Source: Mesorhabditis belari
Taxonomy: Eukaryota > Nematoda > Chromadorea > Rhabditida > Rhabditidae
Assembly: GCA_958450365.1 (NCBI GenBank)
Contig: CAUEEP010000887.1
Span: 496,001-560,000 of the forward strand
Reading direction: 5' to 3'
DNA: 64,000 nucleotides
Positions 1 through 11,639 of the stretch are shown piece by piece. Position 1 is the stretch's first letter. Every line of letters begins with the position of its first letter. The notes below the pieces were generated by a model that saw only the letters and a list, made by a program, of their open reading frames with translations, ran no database searches and was not told the DNA's origin. A program made the translations under genes and the position numbers.

Positions 1-189
1 TATTTGGTATCATTCTTCCGGCCCCGTGTTTCTTTCTTCTTAGGAGTCACTTTGGTCTTGAGATACGTGCGAATACACCTCTCAGAACGTCCGATGCGAC
101 GAGCAATATCCCTGTTTGAGTGACCAAGCGTGTGGAGCACATCGATACGCGTTTTTTTTCACCACATCCAGTTGTTTTCCAAGTGGCAT
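1..189 (-). pseudogene. Tc1/mariner-type transposase, N-terminal fragment
   Basis: Read on the minus strand from about 189 towards the window edge, the sequence gives a helix-turn-helix typical of Tc1-like transposase DNA-binding domains (RIDVLHTLGHSNRDIARRIG, then RSERCIRTYLKTK). The frame breaks at a run of eight A near 150-157, between the MPLGKQLDVV start and the helix region, so this copy is decayed. The catalytic domain would lie beyond position 1 and cannot be assessed. The family is inferred from the helix pattern only. Confidence 0.6.
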
Positions 190-229
190 ATCTGAAAATG
201 AAAAAACATTTATAAACATAACTAATAAG

Positions 230-297
230 GGGGGTGGGACAAATGCGACCTTTTTTTTGCGCACCTGGACATTTGCGCACCTTTTTTTTGCTGGAAA
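230..297 (+). repeat. Orphan terminal repeat of the 7774-8291 foldback element
   Basis: GGGTGGGACAAATGCGACC followed by GCGCACC...ATTTGCGCACC matches the outer 65 bases of the long terminal inverted repeat at 7774-8291. No inverted partner is visible in the next kilobase, so this is a solo or truncated end. Confidence 0.7.
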
Positions 298-300
298 AGG

Positions 301-1108
301 CCTTAGGCAAGGCCGTAGAGCTTCGAGAATATTTCGAAAATATTTCCATATAAGGGAATCGTATGCGTAGATTCCGAATTTCGACAAATCAGACCTCGCT
401 GACACGTCAAATTTGGGCTAAAAGGCAAAAACTACGCAACTTAACGCTTTTCCGCAGTTTTTGCAAATAAGCAAAAAAAATGAGAAAAAACTAACAATTA
501 TCGATAGAATAAATCATCAAATTTAAGTTGCGTCTATAATTTTTTGACAGCTGATAAAACGTTTTTTTGTACGATAAAGTACTTTGGATGAGTGAAATGA
601 CTTGAAATTTTGCATGGGTTGTTTTTTACATTAAAAAAACTAAAAAAATACTTTTCACTGGACTAGCTCTTATGTCCGGCTCTAAACTAGCAAAAAAACA
701 TGGTGCGTCTATAATTTTTTGACAGATTGTGGCACAAAGTATATGTGTCGTAGACGATTATGAATTAGTGGGTCTAGGAGCGTCCAACCATCAAGTATTT
801 GGTATCATTCAACGCAGAATCATTGATAATTATGTTAAATTTTTTAAATTAGCAAGATTTGATAAAAAGAAAAAAAATTATGGGGCTTCAAAGTTTTCTC
901 TTGAACTTTGCTCTAATAACTCCCGCCGATTTTGAATGAAACGTTGTAGAGCCGGCAATTTTTAACCTAAACTTACAAATTTGGTACCAATCGACGCAGA
1001 ATTTAATTCGCTACAAGATGATATAATATTGTCCTCATACATTAAAGGGTTGCTCTACTAGAAAGATTTGCCAAAAAATTTCATTCATAATCGGCTACGA
1101 CATATGTA
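301..1108. other. Gene-free stretch with short dispersed repeats
   Basis: No convincing coding exon. The phrase GCGTCTATAATTTTTTGACA occurs at about 530 and 705. A phrase beginning ATTTGGTA(T/C)CA..C and ending ACGCAGAAT occurs near 798 and 979, with a related end at position 1. These look like relics of one or more small repeats. Confidence 0.5.
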
Positions 1109-2032
1109 TTAGATATTGTTTGCATTATTATATAAGTTATGAATGTGTGCTATCCACAATCGTCGATCGATCGTCGTTTTCTTGATTTCTTTTTTCGCTT
1201 TCCGAAGTGCTTGAAGCGATTGATTTTTTTTTGATCTGTTTTCGCACTCAGGTGTTCCTATTTGCGCAGATCCCAACCTGCTTCCACATTCCATTTCTCT
1301 ATCCCTTGCTATTGTCATCCAGTGTTTCCTAGCTTGATTGTTCCTGGTTCGAAGTCTTCGACTTGCTGGTGCTGGTGGTGGTTGCACTCTAGCCATCCTT
1401 TCTCTGACGGTCTCTGCCACTCTTGTGCTCCATCTCATTGCTGGTCTTCCGATGGGCCTCTTCTGGTCTCGTGGTAGCCACTCTGTGATCCGTATCGTCC
1501 ATCTGTCGTCTGTTCTTCTGGCTACGTGGCCGGCCCATCTGAGTCTTTTTCTCTCAATCACTTCCACTGGATCTCTGAGTCTCGAGAGCTGGCGCATATC
1601 CGTACTTAGATCTTGGTCGAGCTGAGTCTTCCTATTGTACCCGAGGAGGTTCCTTTCAAGGGCTCGATGCGTCGTTCTCAGGGCTCATTCAGCGGTCTGT
1701 GTCGTGACCCAGGTCTCTGTCCCGTAGCAGAGTGCCGGGAGGACAGGAAGCGATTGATTGATGTCGTCAAAGAAGAATTTTCCTATTTGCTTCCTATTTG
1801 GTTCTTTATAGTTCCTATTTGGTATCCGAGGTATACAAATGTATTCGATACGCCAAAAAAAACTTGTGGAAGCTCTGTGATGGCATACTCTCGTTGATGA
1901 AGTGGAATGAATCTGCATTGCTGCATTGCTTCTAGCCCTTGAATGCTTGCAATCCAAGGGTTCTTCCCTTGGATTGAAAGCAGCATCACCATTGAAAGAT
2001 GAAGATTTGGTAACTGTTTGAATCAAACACAT
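1109..2032 (-). pseudogene. Non-LTR (LINE) retrotransposon reverse transcriptase, 3' fragment
   Basis: The minus strand encodes the C-terminal part of a LINE polyprotein. The segment from about 1597 to 1240 has the hallmarks of nematode endonuclease-reverse transcriptases after the RT core: RLRWAGHVARRTDDRW, then PRDQKRPIGRPAMRW and a downstream HW..IARDRE. Upstream, at about 1740-1685, lies the RT thumb motif LPALCYGTETWVTTQ. The two pieces are in different frames with a stop between them. The polymerase palm and the endonuclease are absent, so this is a dead 5'-truncated copy. The clade (possibly RTE-like) is an inference. Confidence 0.8.
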
Positions 2033-2039
2033 CTGATGC

Positions 2040-2610
2040 TATACCAGCTTTAGGCTCTTGATATGTAAATGTTGGCTTCTCCAGTTTAGTTTTTTTTTTG
2101 ACAAATAAACGGTGGATATTTTTGAGAAGATCATTTAAAGTAATATAATTAAATCTAGAATGTAAAAAGATTCGTTTTGACTCAGTTAACTTACTATTTG
2201 CTTACTTATTTACTATAGTTAGAAATTCTTTTGAATAAAAAGTGATACGTGAGCCTCATACCAGTGGTTAAAACCGGTATGTCTTAAAATAGGGAATAGA
2301 ATCGGGAATAGAATAGAATAGAATAGCTATTGTTGATATTAGGAAAGGCAACAGTAGCTATTCTATTCTCTGAGTCTTTAAGTCCTTAAGAATTATGGTT
2401 AAAAAAGTTTAGCCCTTAGTTTAGCCCTAAAGTTTAGCCCTTAGTTTAGCCCTAAAGTCTATCGTGGATCAGCTACCGTACTTTTCGTTGAATGTACTTT
2501 ACCACACAACGGAGACTGATTACTAGGTGTAATTTGGTTTGCTTTTCTCAGAAAAACTTTGTTTGTTTGTTTAAGGGCTTGTTTGTTAAGGGTTTGTTTA
2601 ATGATTGTTC
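2040..2610. other. Intergenic with short tandem repeats
   Basis: Contains (GAATA)n near 2290-2325 and three copies of TTTAGCCCTAAAG near 2405-2455. No gene is seen. It ends in the polypyrimidine tract in front of the next gene. Confidence 0.5.
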
Positions 2611-2618
2611 TTTTTTAG
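2609..2618 (+). other. Putative spliced-leader acceptor before gene at 2619
   Basis: TTCTTTTTTAG lies directly against the ATG at 2619 with no upstream coding exon in phase. This is the arrangement expected for nematode SL trans-splicing. It could instead be an ordinary acceptor for an unseen 5' exon. Confidence 0.45.
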
Positions 2619-5600
2619 ATGAGCCCCACGATGCTCGAAGGGCCGAGAAGACGATGCGAAGTGATGAAACGGGGAAAACGATTCGTTCGGAAACACGTGG
2701 GCACAGGTGGGGAAAAGTTTTTTGAGTGAAAGCCTAAGCCTAAGCCTAAGCAATTCGATTAGCCATAATTTGAATATGCTTTAAAATGTTTATCGATTTA
2801 GATAGTGCAATGTCGGTGATGGCACTCCGCCGATCGATGGGACAAACGCTGCGGCACATGGTCGAGTTGAATCATCGATCCGAGGTGCATTACATGTTGG
2901 GTGAGTGGGTTTTCGATAAACAAAAGCTTTCCAAAGCAAGTAAATTTCATTCAGATATTGGGTTGTCCAGTTATGAATGCGCGTTTTTTACTATTTTGTA
3001 AATTTCTCAAGATACCGAAATCAAGAAAAAGATATATATGAGTATTATTCGAAAGCTGAAGATCTCCTCTACATTTTGATATAAAAAGCTTTTGAATTTG
3101 TCGAACTTTTGGGCAAATTGACTGCACAGAAGAAGAGGTGGCCAAAAAATGGAAGGGTGCCTTTGGATCAAGTTTTGGCTCCGCTCAAATTGAGTTAACC
3201 GTTTAATGTTCGGCCAATAGATATATCAATACAAGTTTTTTTTAAAAATATAACAATTTCAGAGCATCTTTACTTTTCTGGACGGTTATTTTCCACCATA
3301 AAACTTGAGGAATAGCTTAGCTGGAATGGGTTTTTTTGGGAAAACGACCTCTCCCTTTGTGCAATCAATTTGCCCAAAAGCTGAACAAATTCCAAAGCTT
3401 TTTATATCAAAATGTAGAGGAGATTTTGGGCTTTCGAATGATATATAACACTCATATACATCTGTTCGATATCTTGAGAAATTTACAAAATAGTAAAAAC
3501 GCGCATTCATAACTGGACAACCCAATAATTCTTTCTTTTAAGTAATTTTTTAGTCAAAAACTAGATGGAAAATGGATTTTTCGAAATTCAAAGCTAAATT
3601 TTCGTTCTAAATTCGTTCAAGTTTCAAGAAAAATTGTTGAAAACAAATTTAGGAGCAGCAAGTTTTGATTACCTTATTGATTCTAATAAAAGCGCTTCTA
3701 TTTTTCAATTATTTAACAAAAGTACTTCGATTAGAGGCTGCATTTCTTTTTTCAATGACTAAAAAAGTGAAGTAGTTTGTAGAAAGGAAACTTTTAGCAT
3801 CAAAAAAGCGTTATTCTCAATTTTACCGTTAGATTTCTTTACTGTTAGATTTCTTTAGAGTCGCCAGCTTTAATCGAGATGTCACTATCGTAGTAAATGC
3901 AAGAAAAGCTATTGATTAAGCAATAATGAACTTTAGCAATATCTTTAAAGGCTTAAAACTCAGGGTATTTGGTCGACTAAGCTAAAGATCCATAGTTATT
4001 GCTTCTATTAGATGCTGCGCTTCCATTAGATGCTGCGCTTCTATTAGATGCTGCGCTTCTATTAGATGCTGCGCTTCTATTAGATGCTGCGCTTCTATTA
4101 GATGATGCGCTTCTATTAGATGATGCGCTTCTATTAGATGATGCGCTTCTATTAGATGATGCGCTTCTATTAGATGATGCGCTTCTATGAGGATATGATA
4201 GTTTATACTTTTCAATTCAAGACTCTAACTAATTTCTAATTATAATTCTTCAGTTGCCTATGATCCAAGAAACGACAATCCATCGCTGACTTTCTACGGA
4301 TCTCGCGATATCGCCCGTGCTGCTCTACGAAGCACATTGAAAGATGAAATATGTCAAGAGAATTTACCCAAACAATTGCTAAAGGTCTGCTTTATTGCTT
4401 AGAGGACTGCTTTATTTTAAATCAAGAATTAGATTGAAGAGAAATTTGAAATAACTTTGACTAACAAACATTTCATTTCAACGTTTCAGAATACAATCCG
4501 AGTGCCCGTCTTTTCCCCCCGGGACCCATCGGAGCTCGAGGATCTCGTTGACAAGGTGAATATCAAACAAATTATCAAACAAATAGAAACAAAAAAACAT
4601 CTATAAAGTTATAAGCCAAGTAAATTGTAGACTTTTCACTTTAGGAACGTGAGGAAAACGCGTTAACATTGTACTTCTACAAGGAGATGCAACGATGCAC
4701 TTTCCCAATGCACTTTTTCAAGATTAAGGTGAGTCTAAGAAATGGAAAACTCGAGGTATTGAAAGGATTACTTTAAGAACTAGATTTTAATTAAGAATCT
4801 TTTGTTTTTTGTTTCAGGCAAACGACAGTTGGATCCCTAGAAGAAATGTTGCATTTTGGCCGCCAGACTTGGAGGTGCACACACTGCACGAGAGCGGCTT
4901 TGGAACAAAGATTGATGGTGGGAAAATTGATCGTTTTAAATAAGAGATTTTAGGCTAAGTTTATTAGATTTTAAATTAGAAGTAGATGTGAAATTTAGGC
5001 ACCCGTTTCGAGGATCGAACCGATTGTTTAATGTACATGCTCGAGTATATCAAAGAATACTATCACAATGTGGTGCTGAAGTCGCTTCAATTGCAGATGC
5101 AACATACTGAAGATGGTTAGTGATTTGTGAGTAGGATTATTCTTTCAGAAAATATTCTATGGCTGGAGTCATGGGCATAGCCAAACCTGGAACCTAGTCT
5201 AGCCAAACCTGGAACTTTTTCATCATTGGACAAAGCCTGTTTGTGAGAAAAATAAGATTGTCTTTGAGTGAAACAGTGCTCATTAGCGGTTTTTCAAAAT
5301 CAAACACATTTCAGGGTTCGCCTTTGTGAACTGTGACAATTTTCCTGAAGATGATGTTGATAGGGCAATGGTGATTGTTGGCAGAGAGCTGTGCACGAGA
5401 ATGGTTAGCCGATTTTTTTTAGAAAATATGCATTGCTAGCATTTTTAGCATCAAAATTTTGAACCGTATCCTGTGCTTTGTACTCTCTAAAATGTAAACG
5501 CATACTTTCTGGTGCAAAAACAATCCACATTTTTTCTATGATACTAAATTATTGCTAGAGGAAAATGTTCAGTGTGCCAGAAAGGACTTTTTGCACTTTA

Positions 5601-7298
5601 ATGTACTTTTTTTGCCTAAGCCTAAGCCGATTTTTCAATCATTTTTCAATCATTTTTTCTGCTGGCTGGTTAATGCTAGATATCTGTGTTATATCTTAAA
5701 AAAAAATCACCCTTTTCTCTACTTTAATTTGATACTTAAACCAGTAGAAAAAAGCGTACTAGTGTCAAGTTATGAGCGTTTGTTTAAGGGTAAACTTCGA
5801 TTATGCGACGCTCCTTTTAGTTTTTACGGTATTTAGTTTGTTTCCTGGGTGCTGAATCCTCTTCGACCGCTTGACGAGGGAAAACAATCGATCGGTCGCC
5901 ATTCAACAGCTCATCAATTGGATGACGATGAAGATGCGGATGAAATTGATGATACACATGAAACGACATCGAAAAGTATCCATGATGAAGACGATGATGA
6001 CGAGCTTTATGTTGAGGTTGATGAAAATCGATAATGAAAATTGATTGAATTGAAATTTTCAATCGAATGACAGATTGGCAATGTTTTGAATGCCTTAAAA
6101 AGTTTTTTTCAGACAATTTTCTTAAAGCTTAAATAGCTGTTGGTTGGCAGCTTAAATTCTTGAAGCAAAATGAAATGATTTACGATTTTTCAGAGCACAG
6201 ACATTGACGTTTGTGGAACGGACGAGAATTTGGGGTGCAGACGCTCGAAAATCATTGTGCCGAAAGATGTCACCGCGTCAATTCCATCAACATCGACATC
6301 ATGGCAAAATGAACAAATTGGCTTAAAAGGTTTGGAAAGAGTTTTAGAGCAAATACATTTTTTTTTATACAGAACTTGCACCAACAATCGTCAGCCCAAC
6401 TAAAACGGTGCTCATCGCCGGGAAACGGGTAACGATGAGGAGAGTGACGAATTTGCAGGTAAAATTTTCTAGAATCAGTTTTAGTCTATTAAAAAAATTT
6501 AAAACTTAACAATTCCTTGAAAGTTTTCAAGGAATGTTGTTTATTCTCTAGTGTTTATTCTCTAGAAAGATCAATTTTCAGCTCCCATCCCAACAGTCAC
6601 AGCAAATCCCGATTATTGCGCCGAAACCTGAACAAGCGCCGGTGATTTGACATTGGCCTTTTGTTTTCTTGTTCATAAAGAATTGCAAAAGCTTAAATTA
6701 TATTTTAAATGTAAAATCCTATCTTTTCTGAAGATCTAAATCAAATAAATGCTCTGTTTTAGTTTCATTTTAGTTCCATTTTAGTTCCGTTTCATCAAAA
6801 TCCCGAGTAGTCGCCTCTTCGGCACGGAACCTTCTCGTGCATCGTTGAAAAGACCATACACCAGTGAGTTTATAATAAAAAGTTATAATTGAGTTAAGTT
6901 AAGTTATAATTTCCATTTCCATAGTTTAGGCCAGGTGATTTCAATACCGATCAAACACAGCGGATCATATCTTGATGATGGCACGTTTCTCAACAATCCA
7001 CAGCACGTCCGCTATCAACACGAGCATATCTATCATCACGGAGAGGTGAGCGATTGGATAAATGATAATAAAAATCATGTTATGTATGGCCTAATCTAAA
7101 AAGTTCCTCTTTTAGGTGGTCCTTGAAGAAACGGTGAGCACATTGGATGAACAAGAAGTGATTGTTGATGATGATGATGACGAGAGATCGACAACAATGA
7201 CAACGACGACAGGAAATCGCTATCTACCGCTTGTAAATCCACCGATTTGGGCTACAGAAAGTAAACAGTTAACCCAAAACGATTATCCCCATCGTTAA
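2619..7298 (+). CDS. Uncharacterised 15-exon protein (about 537 aa)
   Basis: Exons: 2619-2706, 2802-2900, 4254-4384, 4490-4555, 4645-4728, 4818-4917, 4999-5115, 5315-5403, 5837-6016, 6194-6329, 6373-6458, 6582-6641, 6785-6863, 6930-7045, 7116-7298. All phases agree across GT/AG introns and the sum is 1614 bases. I do not recognise the family. There is no signal peptide or membrane helix. The first 300 residues look globular (YGSRDIARAALRSTL, WIPRRNVAFWPPDLEVH, FAFVNCDNFPED). Residues from about 270 on are low-complexity: Asp/Glu-rich in exon 9, Ser/Thr/Gln-rich in exons 10-12, and a second acidic run (DDDDDE) in exon 15. Two junctions are soft. Exon 9 could read through to a stop at 6034, and exon 12 to a stop at 6650, giving shorter isoforms. 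The basic N-terminus (KRGKRFVRKH) and the acidic blocks would fit a nuclear or scaffold protein, but that is inference. Confidence 0.75.
2958..3525. mobile_element. mariner-type MITE in intron 2 of the 2619 gene
   Basis: TTGGGTTGTCCAGTTATGAA begins at 2958 and its exact reverse complement ends at 3525. Both ends are flanked by TA. The inner arms (a CTCAAGATA/TATCTTGAG core and the gatataaaaagctttt segment) also pair. No transposase is encoded, so it is a non-autonomous foldback of about 568 bases. Confidence 0.85.
4005..4190. repeat. 18-base minisatellite, about 10 copies
   Basis: Unit CTTCTATTAGATG(C/A)TGCG in intron 2 of the 2619 gene, just upstream of exon 3. The first half carries the GCTGCG variant and the second half GATGCG, a sign of recent block amplification. 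Confidence 0.95.
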
Positions 7299-7548
7299 GC
7301 AATTAACTTATGAATTTTTGGGTACAATAGCTCTAAAATTGCCCTAGTTACCGTAATCTCCCTATCTTTGCATAGATACCGTTTCCAGACAGGAATTACT
7401 ACGGTAGTCTTATTCAATTGAGTTAGGATTACGGTGGCTAGGTCACATTTTACAGAATCAATCCAAGTCTGTGATCAAAAAATTAGTTATAAATCAAAGA
7501 CCGATGATGCCATTGTTTAAATAGCTTTTTCTCGCACCCCTCTCAACG

Positions 7549-7564
7549 GCTTCCGTGGCGCAAT

Positions 7565-7604
<40 letters not shown>

Positions 7605-7621
7605 GAGTCCACCCGGGAGCG
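7549..7621 (+). tRNA. tRNA-Asn (GTT)
   Basis: A full cloverleaf. Acceptor GCTTCCG pairs with CGGGAGC, the D arm is GCGC-AATGGTTA-GCGC, the anticodon stem TTCGG/CCGAA encloses CTGTTAA (anticodon GTT), the variable loop is AGGTT, and the T arm is GGTGG-TTCGAGT-CCACC. The discriminator is G and there is no intron. Of the four Asn cassettes here this is the only one without mismatches, so it is the likeliest functional gene. Its flanks are shared with the other copies (5' ATGATGCCATTGTTTAAA, 3' GCAAATGCTTTAA). Confidence 0.95.
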
Positions 7622-7773
7622 GGCTCGTTTTTGCAAATGCTTTAACGAAAAGGAAAACTTTTGAAGTAAAGAAGAACTTGCTAACAATTGCAAGTAAACT
7701 TAGACTTGTTTTAAAGTTTTGCTTTTATTTAATTAATTTCTCGGATCTCTTTTCAAATTATCGCGTTTTTTTG

Positions 7774-8291
7774 GGGAGTGGGACAAATGCGACCTTTTTT
7801 TGCGCACCCGGACATTTGCGCACCTTTTTTTCCGCACTTAACCCATTAGCGCACCTTTTGCGCACCGCACCACGCACCTAAAAGCTAATATTAACCAATT
7901 TCTATTCCAAAAGTTGTTTTTCTAGGTAATTTGAGGGTGTCGAATTCAAATTTTCACATAACAAAGCGTGTGGAACCAATTTGAAAGACAAAACGGGCTA
8001 GATCAAATTACAATTGTTGCGTAGAATTACAATTGTTGATTTTTCTCTTTATATAACTCCGTCCGTTCGCTTCCACAAGCTCTGATATGCCAAAATTTCG
8101 ATTCTACGCCCTAAAATTACCTAGAAAAAGAACTTTTGGAATAGAAATTGGTTAATATCAGCTTTTTAGAGCTTTAGGTTAATATTAGCTTTTTTAAAAA
8201 GCGAAAAAAGGTGCGCTAATGGGCTAAGTGCGGAAAAAAAGGTGCGCAAATGTGCGGGTGCGCAAAAAAAGGTCGCATTTGTCCCACTCCC
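7774..8291. mobile_element. Long-TIR foldback MITE with 9-base target duplication
   Basis: GGGAGTGGGACAAATGCGAC starts at 7774 and its reverse complement ends at 8291. The inverted arms continue inward for about 200 bases, through the GCGCACC blocks, the TTAACCAATTTCTATTCCAA segment and the TAGGTAATTT segment. GTTTTTTTG flanks both sides (7765-7773 and 8292-8300). Arms this long with a 9-base duplication are typical of Mutator-like (MULE) MITEs. No coding capacity. Confidence 0.88.
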
Positions 8292-8463
8292 GTTTTTTTG
8301 CCCTTGTTTTGATTTGTTGTTTGTTGTTGAAAGAAACGACAATCTTTTGCTTGTTATTAATAAAAAAAAAATAAATTTATCTATGTAAAAATTCAGAAAA
8401 CCCGTTTCAAATTTATCATTTTTTGTTTTCCCCTTCAATTTTTTCATTTCCCCCTTCAATTTA

Positions 8464-11052
8464 TCATCTTTCCTTAAAATGCACTTGTTTTGTGTTCGCG
8501 AGCACCGCTTGAAGAGCGTCGTATTTCTCGTAGATAAACTCGTAGAAGACGACGAGAATGTAGAGATTTGAACTGAAATTTTGGCTATCATTAAATGGAA
8601 ATTACAAGAGGTGACTGTAAACAGACTCTAGAACAGATTGTATTTCTTTTTTACTTACCAAACAGGAAACATAAAGATCAAGATGAGCCCCAGTGTGAAC
8701 CATGCTATTTTTGCGGCCGTCGAGCAAATGATTAGAACGGCTGAATGGGTTTAACAATATAGAAAATATAGCAAAGTTTTAGAGAAAAGATATAAATGCT
8801 TTAGAAATAGATTTATTGATAGATTTATTGATATATTTCTTTTGAAAGAACTTCAAAATGGACACACACCCTTTCTGGCATTCAATTCAATTCGTGACAC
8901 CGAATCAGTGTCGACGAAAAAAGAATCTAGTGCACGTATCAACAGAGAGATTTCAATCGATTTAGCTAGGTCAGGCATAGACTTTCCTTTTGGACTTGCC
9001 TAGACTTGACTAGACTAGCCTAGACTTGTCTAGACTTGGCTAGACTTGCCTAGACTTGTCTAGACTTGGCTAGACTTGCCTAGACTTGTCTAGACTTGGC
9101 TAGACTTGCCTAGACTTGTCTAGACTTGGCTAGACTTGCCTAGACTTGTCTAGACTTGGCTAGACTTGCCTAGACTTGTCTAGACTTGGCTAGACTTGCC
9201 TAGACTTTCCTTCTAGACTTGCCTAGCCTAGACTTGCTTTCAAACATTTTTTGTGAGCCACCAAAGCTAGGTCAGGTCTAGAGTTGACATGAGCACTATA
9301 AACTATAAAAATGACGAACTGTCACAATAAAAACGCTTCTAACTTGCTTAAAAGCTGTCGGATTGACATGAACTATTCCTTCTAAAGCAAAGAATTTTAA
9401 AAGCTTTCGAATCGACTAAAGCACATCCGAAAATATGAATGCTAAAGAAAGTTACAGTGGTTTTTAGCCTGGATTACAGTTTCAGTGGTTCTTAGCCTTC
9501 GACTACGCGTGAGTACGGTCCGTTTCTCTATTCAGGTTCGCAAGAAACACTATAATCAAGTCAGAAGTCAGGCCAGAATCTATTTCTGGATTTTTAGATT
9601 TATCTCTTTTCAAACTTCTTGAAACCCAAATGAAATCAACCTGCTAGCAAAACAGTTAGCAGCCCTAGATGAACCATTAAATGAATGAGTTGCGGAAAAA
9701 CGAGCGATGGACGGATTGTCTGAAAAGTTTTGAAGTTTTGAAATCAATCAAAAATCAAAGAAAACAAGCAAACCTGTATCCCAATGATCGTAACAATTAT
9801 CGTCATAAAATGCGTGACATGAATGAAAATCCATGAGATGAAGAAAATCTTGTAGCAAAGCCAGTAAAGGATTGGATCTGCTCGGCGAGCGTACTGAATT
9901 TGATATGCGCTATCGTTTTGGGCTATCGTTTTAGGCTATCGTTTTGGGCTATCGTTTTGGGCTATCGTTTTGGACTATCGTTTCGCGCTATCGTTTCGCG
10001 CTATCGTTTTTGGTATTGTCATTGCTCTAAACTTACTGCTAAATATTGCTTATAGAGAGTCAACCATTCGTGCCACTCAGGCCAAAGCAGTGCCATAACG
10101 CCGAAGATGAACGCGATGAGGCAGACGAAAGTCGAGATCCCATTATGAATATAGGTCCACGTCTAGAATTGGATTTAATAAGTGAAAATAAGTCAAAAAG
10201 CTTTTCATTTCTTGCTACTTTTATTATCAGAAGGGATCAAAAGGGATCAGAAGGGACCAGAAGGGATCAAAAGGGATCAAAAGGGATCAGAAGGGATATC
10301 AGGCATTGACCTAAATAAGCTTTCTTTTTTGAGTAATTTCCCTGATATCGCTGATATGATTTTCTTTCATTTTTGTTTTTCTATTTCTGTTATTTTTTAT
10401 TTTTGTTACATTTCTGTTTCTCATTACATTCAAAAATGAGATTTCCGGAGATCAATGCCTTGTAAAAGGATTATTTTCATCATGTTCCTTATCAGCGAGA
10501 ATGTCAGCAAGAATGTGAACAAGAATGTGAACAAGAATGTCAGCAAGAATGTCAACAAGAATGTCAACAAGAATGTCAACAAGTATGTCAACAAGTATGT
10601 CAACAAGAATGTCAACAAGTATGTCATTAATGCCATTGTTTAAATGGCTTTTTCTTGCACCATCGATAAAAACAGCTTTGTTTCGAAAATGCTTTAAAGG
10701 CTGGTACCGGGATTGGACACTTGACAGAATTCATTCAAGTTTGCGTTCAGGAAAAGTTTCTAGAAAGGAAATAAATCAAAATCGATGGTGTCATTGTTTA
10801 GATGGTTTTTTCTCGCCCCCTTTTGTACTGCTTCCGTGGCGCAATGGTTAGCGCGTTCGGCTGTTAACTGGAGGGTTGATGGTTCGAGTCCGCCCTGGAC
10901 CGCAAGTTTTTACAAAATTGCTTTTAAAAGGAAAACTTTAAAAGAAAATCTTCTATCTTCTATCTTCTGCTCACCTGTATATGCACAGAGCATCGATTGA
11001 ATCGCTCATTCTCACTGTCACTGTCTTCTAATCCAAATGGGGTTTGCAGCAT
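8464..11052 (-). CDS. Four-helix membrane protein, six exons (about 208 aa), family not recognised
   Basis: Minus-strand exons in order: 11052-10975, 10162-10037, 9893-9774, 8981-8870, 8740-8659, 8572-8464. Phases close exactly and the sum is 627 bases. The product has an acidic cytosolic-looking N-terminus (LEDSDSENE) followed by four hydrophobic helices: GISTFVCLIAFIFGVMALLW, WLCYKIFFISWIFIHVTHF with MTIIVTII, AVLIICSTAAKIAWFTLGLI, and NLYILVVFYEFIY. A soluble loop (SLLIRALDSFFVDTDSVS) lies between helices 2 and 3. The tail VHFKER is charged. The ATG at 11052 is the first clear start, but the frame stays open upstream, so the N-terminus is uncertain. The acceptor of exon 4 (GGAAAG) is weak. 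A tetraspan topology is evident; function is unknown. Confidence 0.7.
9000..9210. repeat. 30-base minisatellite, about 7 copies
   Basis: A higher-order unit of three near-decamers (TAGACTTGCC, TAGACTTGTC, TAGACTTGGC) in intron 3 of the minus-strand membrane-protein gene. Confidence 0.95.
9905..10012. repeat. GCTATCGTTTTGG tandem repeat
   Basis: About eight imperfect copies of a 13-14 base unit in intron 2 of the minus-strand membrane-protein gene. Confidence 0.9.
10228..10300. repeat. AAGGGATCAG decamer repeat
   Basis: About seven copies in intron 1 of the minus-strand membrane-protein gene. Confidence 0.9.
10495..10628. repeat. AAGAATGTCAAC 12-base repeat
   Basis: About eleven copies. The 12-base unit keeps several frames open on both strands, which explains the long artefactual reading frames here. 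Confidence 0.95.
10622..10668 (+). repeat. Partial flank of the tRNA-Asn cassette without a tRNA
   Basis: ATGCCATTGTTTAAATGGCT followed by TTTTCTTGCACC matches the conserved 5' flank of the four tRNA-Asn copies, but no tRNA follows. Confidence 0.65.
10830..10902 (+). pseudogene. tRNA-Asn (GTT) pseudogene
   Basis: Same cassette as 7549, with the D arm and anticodon loop intact. The acceptor GCTTCCG faces CTGGACC (two mismatches) and the T stem GATGG/CCGCC has a mismatch. The shared 5' and 3' flanks are present. It lies in intron 1 of the minus-strand membrane-protein gene. Confidence 0.75.
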
Positions 11053-11639
11053 TCTTTTTGAATAGCTTTTATCAGCCGATTTTGCAGAGGTGTTGCATGA
11101 TGATGGAAAAAGAAAGAAAAGATGATCATTTGAGCATATTTTGAGGAAAAAGAATGATAGGAAAGAGCTTTTGATTGAAGGGAAAAGAAGAAAAGAAAGG
11201 AAAGGAAAGGAAAGGAATTGAATTGAGACACATGTTCACCCCTGTTATCCTAGCAAAATCGATTTTGAGTGCTGATTGAGTCTCTTTTTTGATTTAAAAT
11301 ATCGACTTTTTGGGACCTAGTCAAAATAGCGCCACCTAAACAGCGCCGTTCAAAACAGCGCCATTCAAAACAGCGTCTTTTAAAACAGCGTCCATACAAA
11401 AATCGCGCCGTTCAAAACAGCGCCAAATTCAAAGATTTTAATGTAGATTAACCAATGCTCTTTTGGAGTTTTCGATAAAGGCTTTATTTTTTACTTTTTA
11501 CATTCTCAAGTAAAATAGTACATAAAAACTTGTTTATTCAATTAACGAAATGAAAAAATGAAACAACGGAGTTAACACATATGAATATAACAACATAAAG
11601 ATTTTAAATGATCGACTGGACTCTTACCCAAAGATCCAT

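Noticed and set aside
5552..5836. Plus-strand ORF in the intron before exon 9 of the 2619 gene
   Set aside because: It overlaps a dispersed repeat also present at 22735-22925 and has no phase-compatible junctions.
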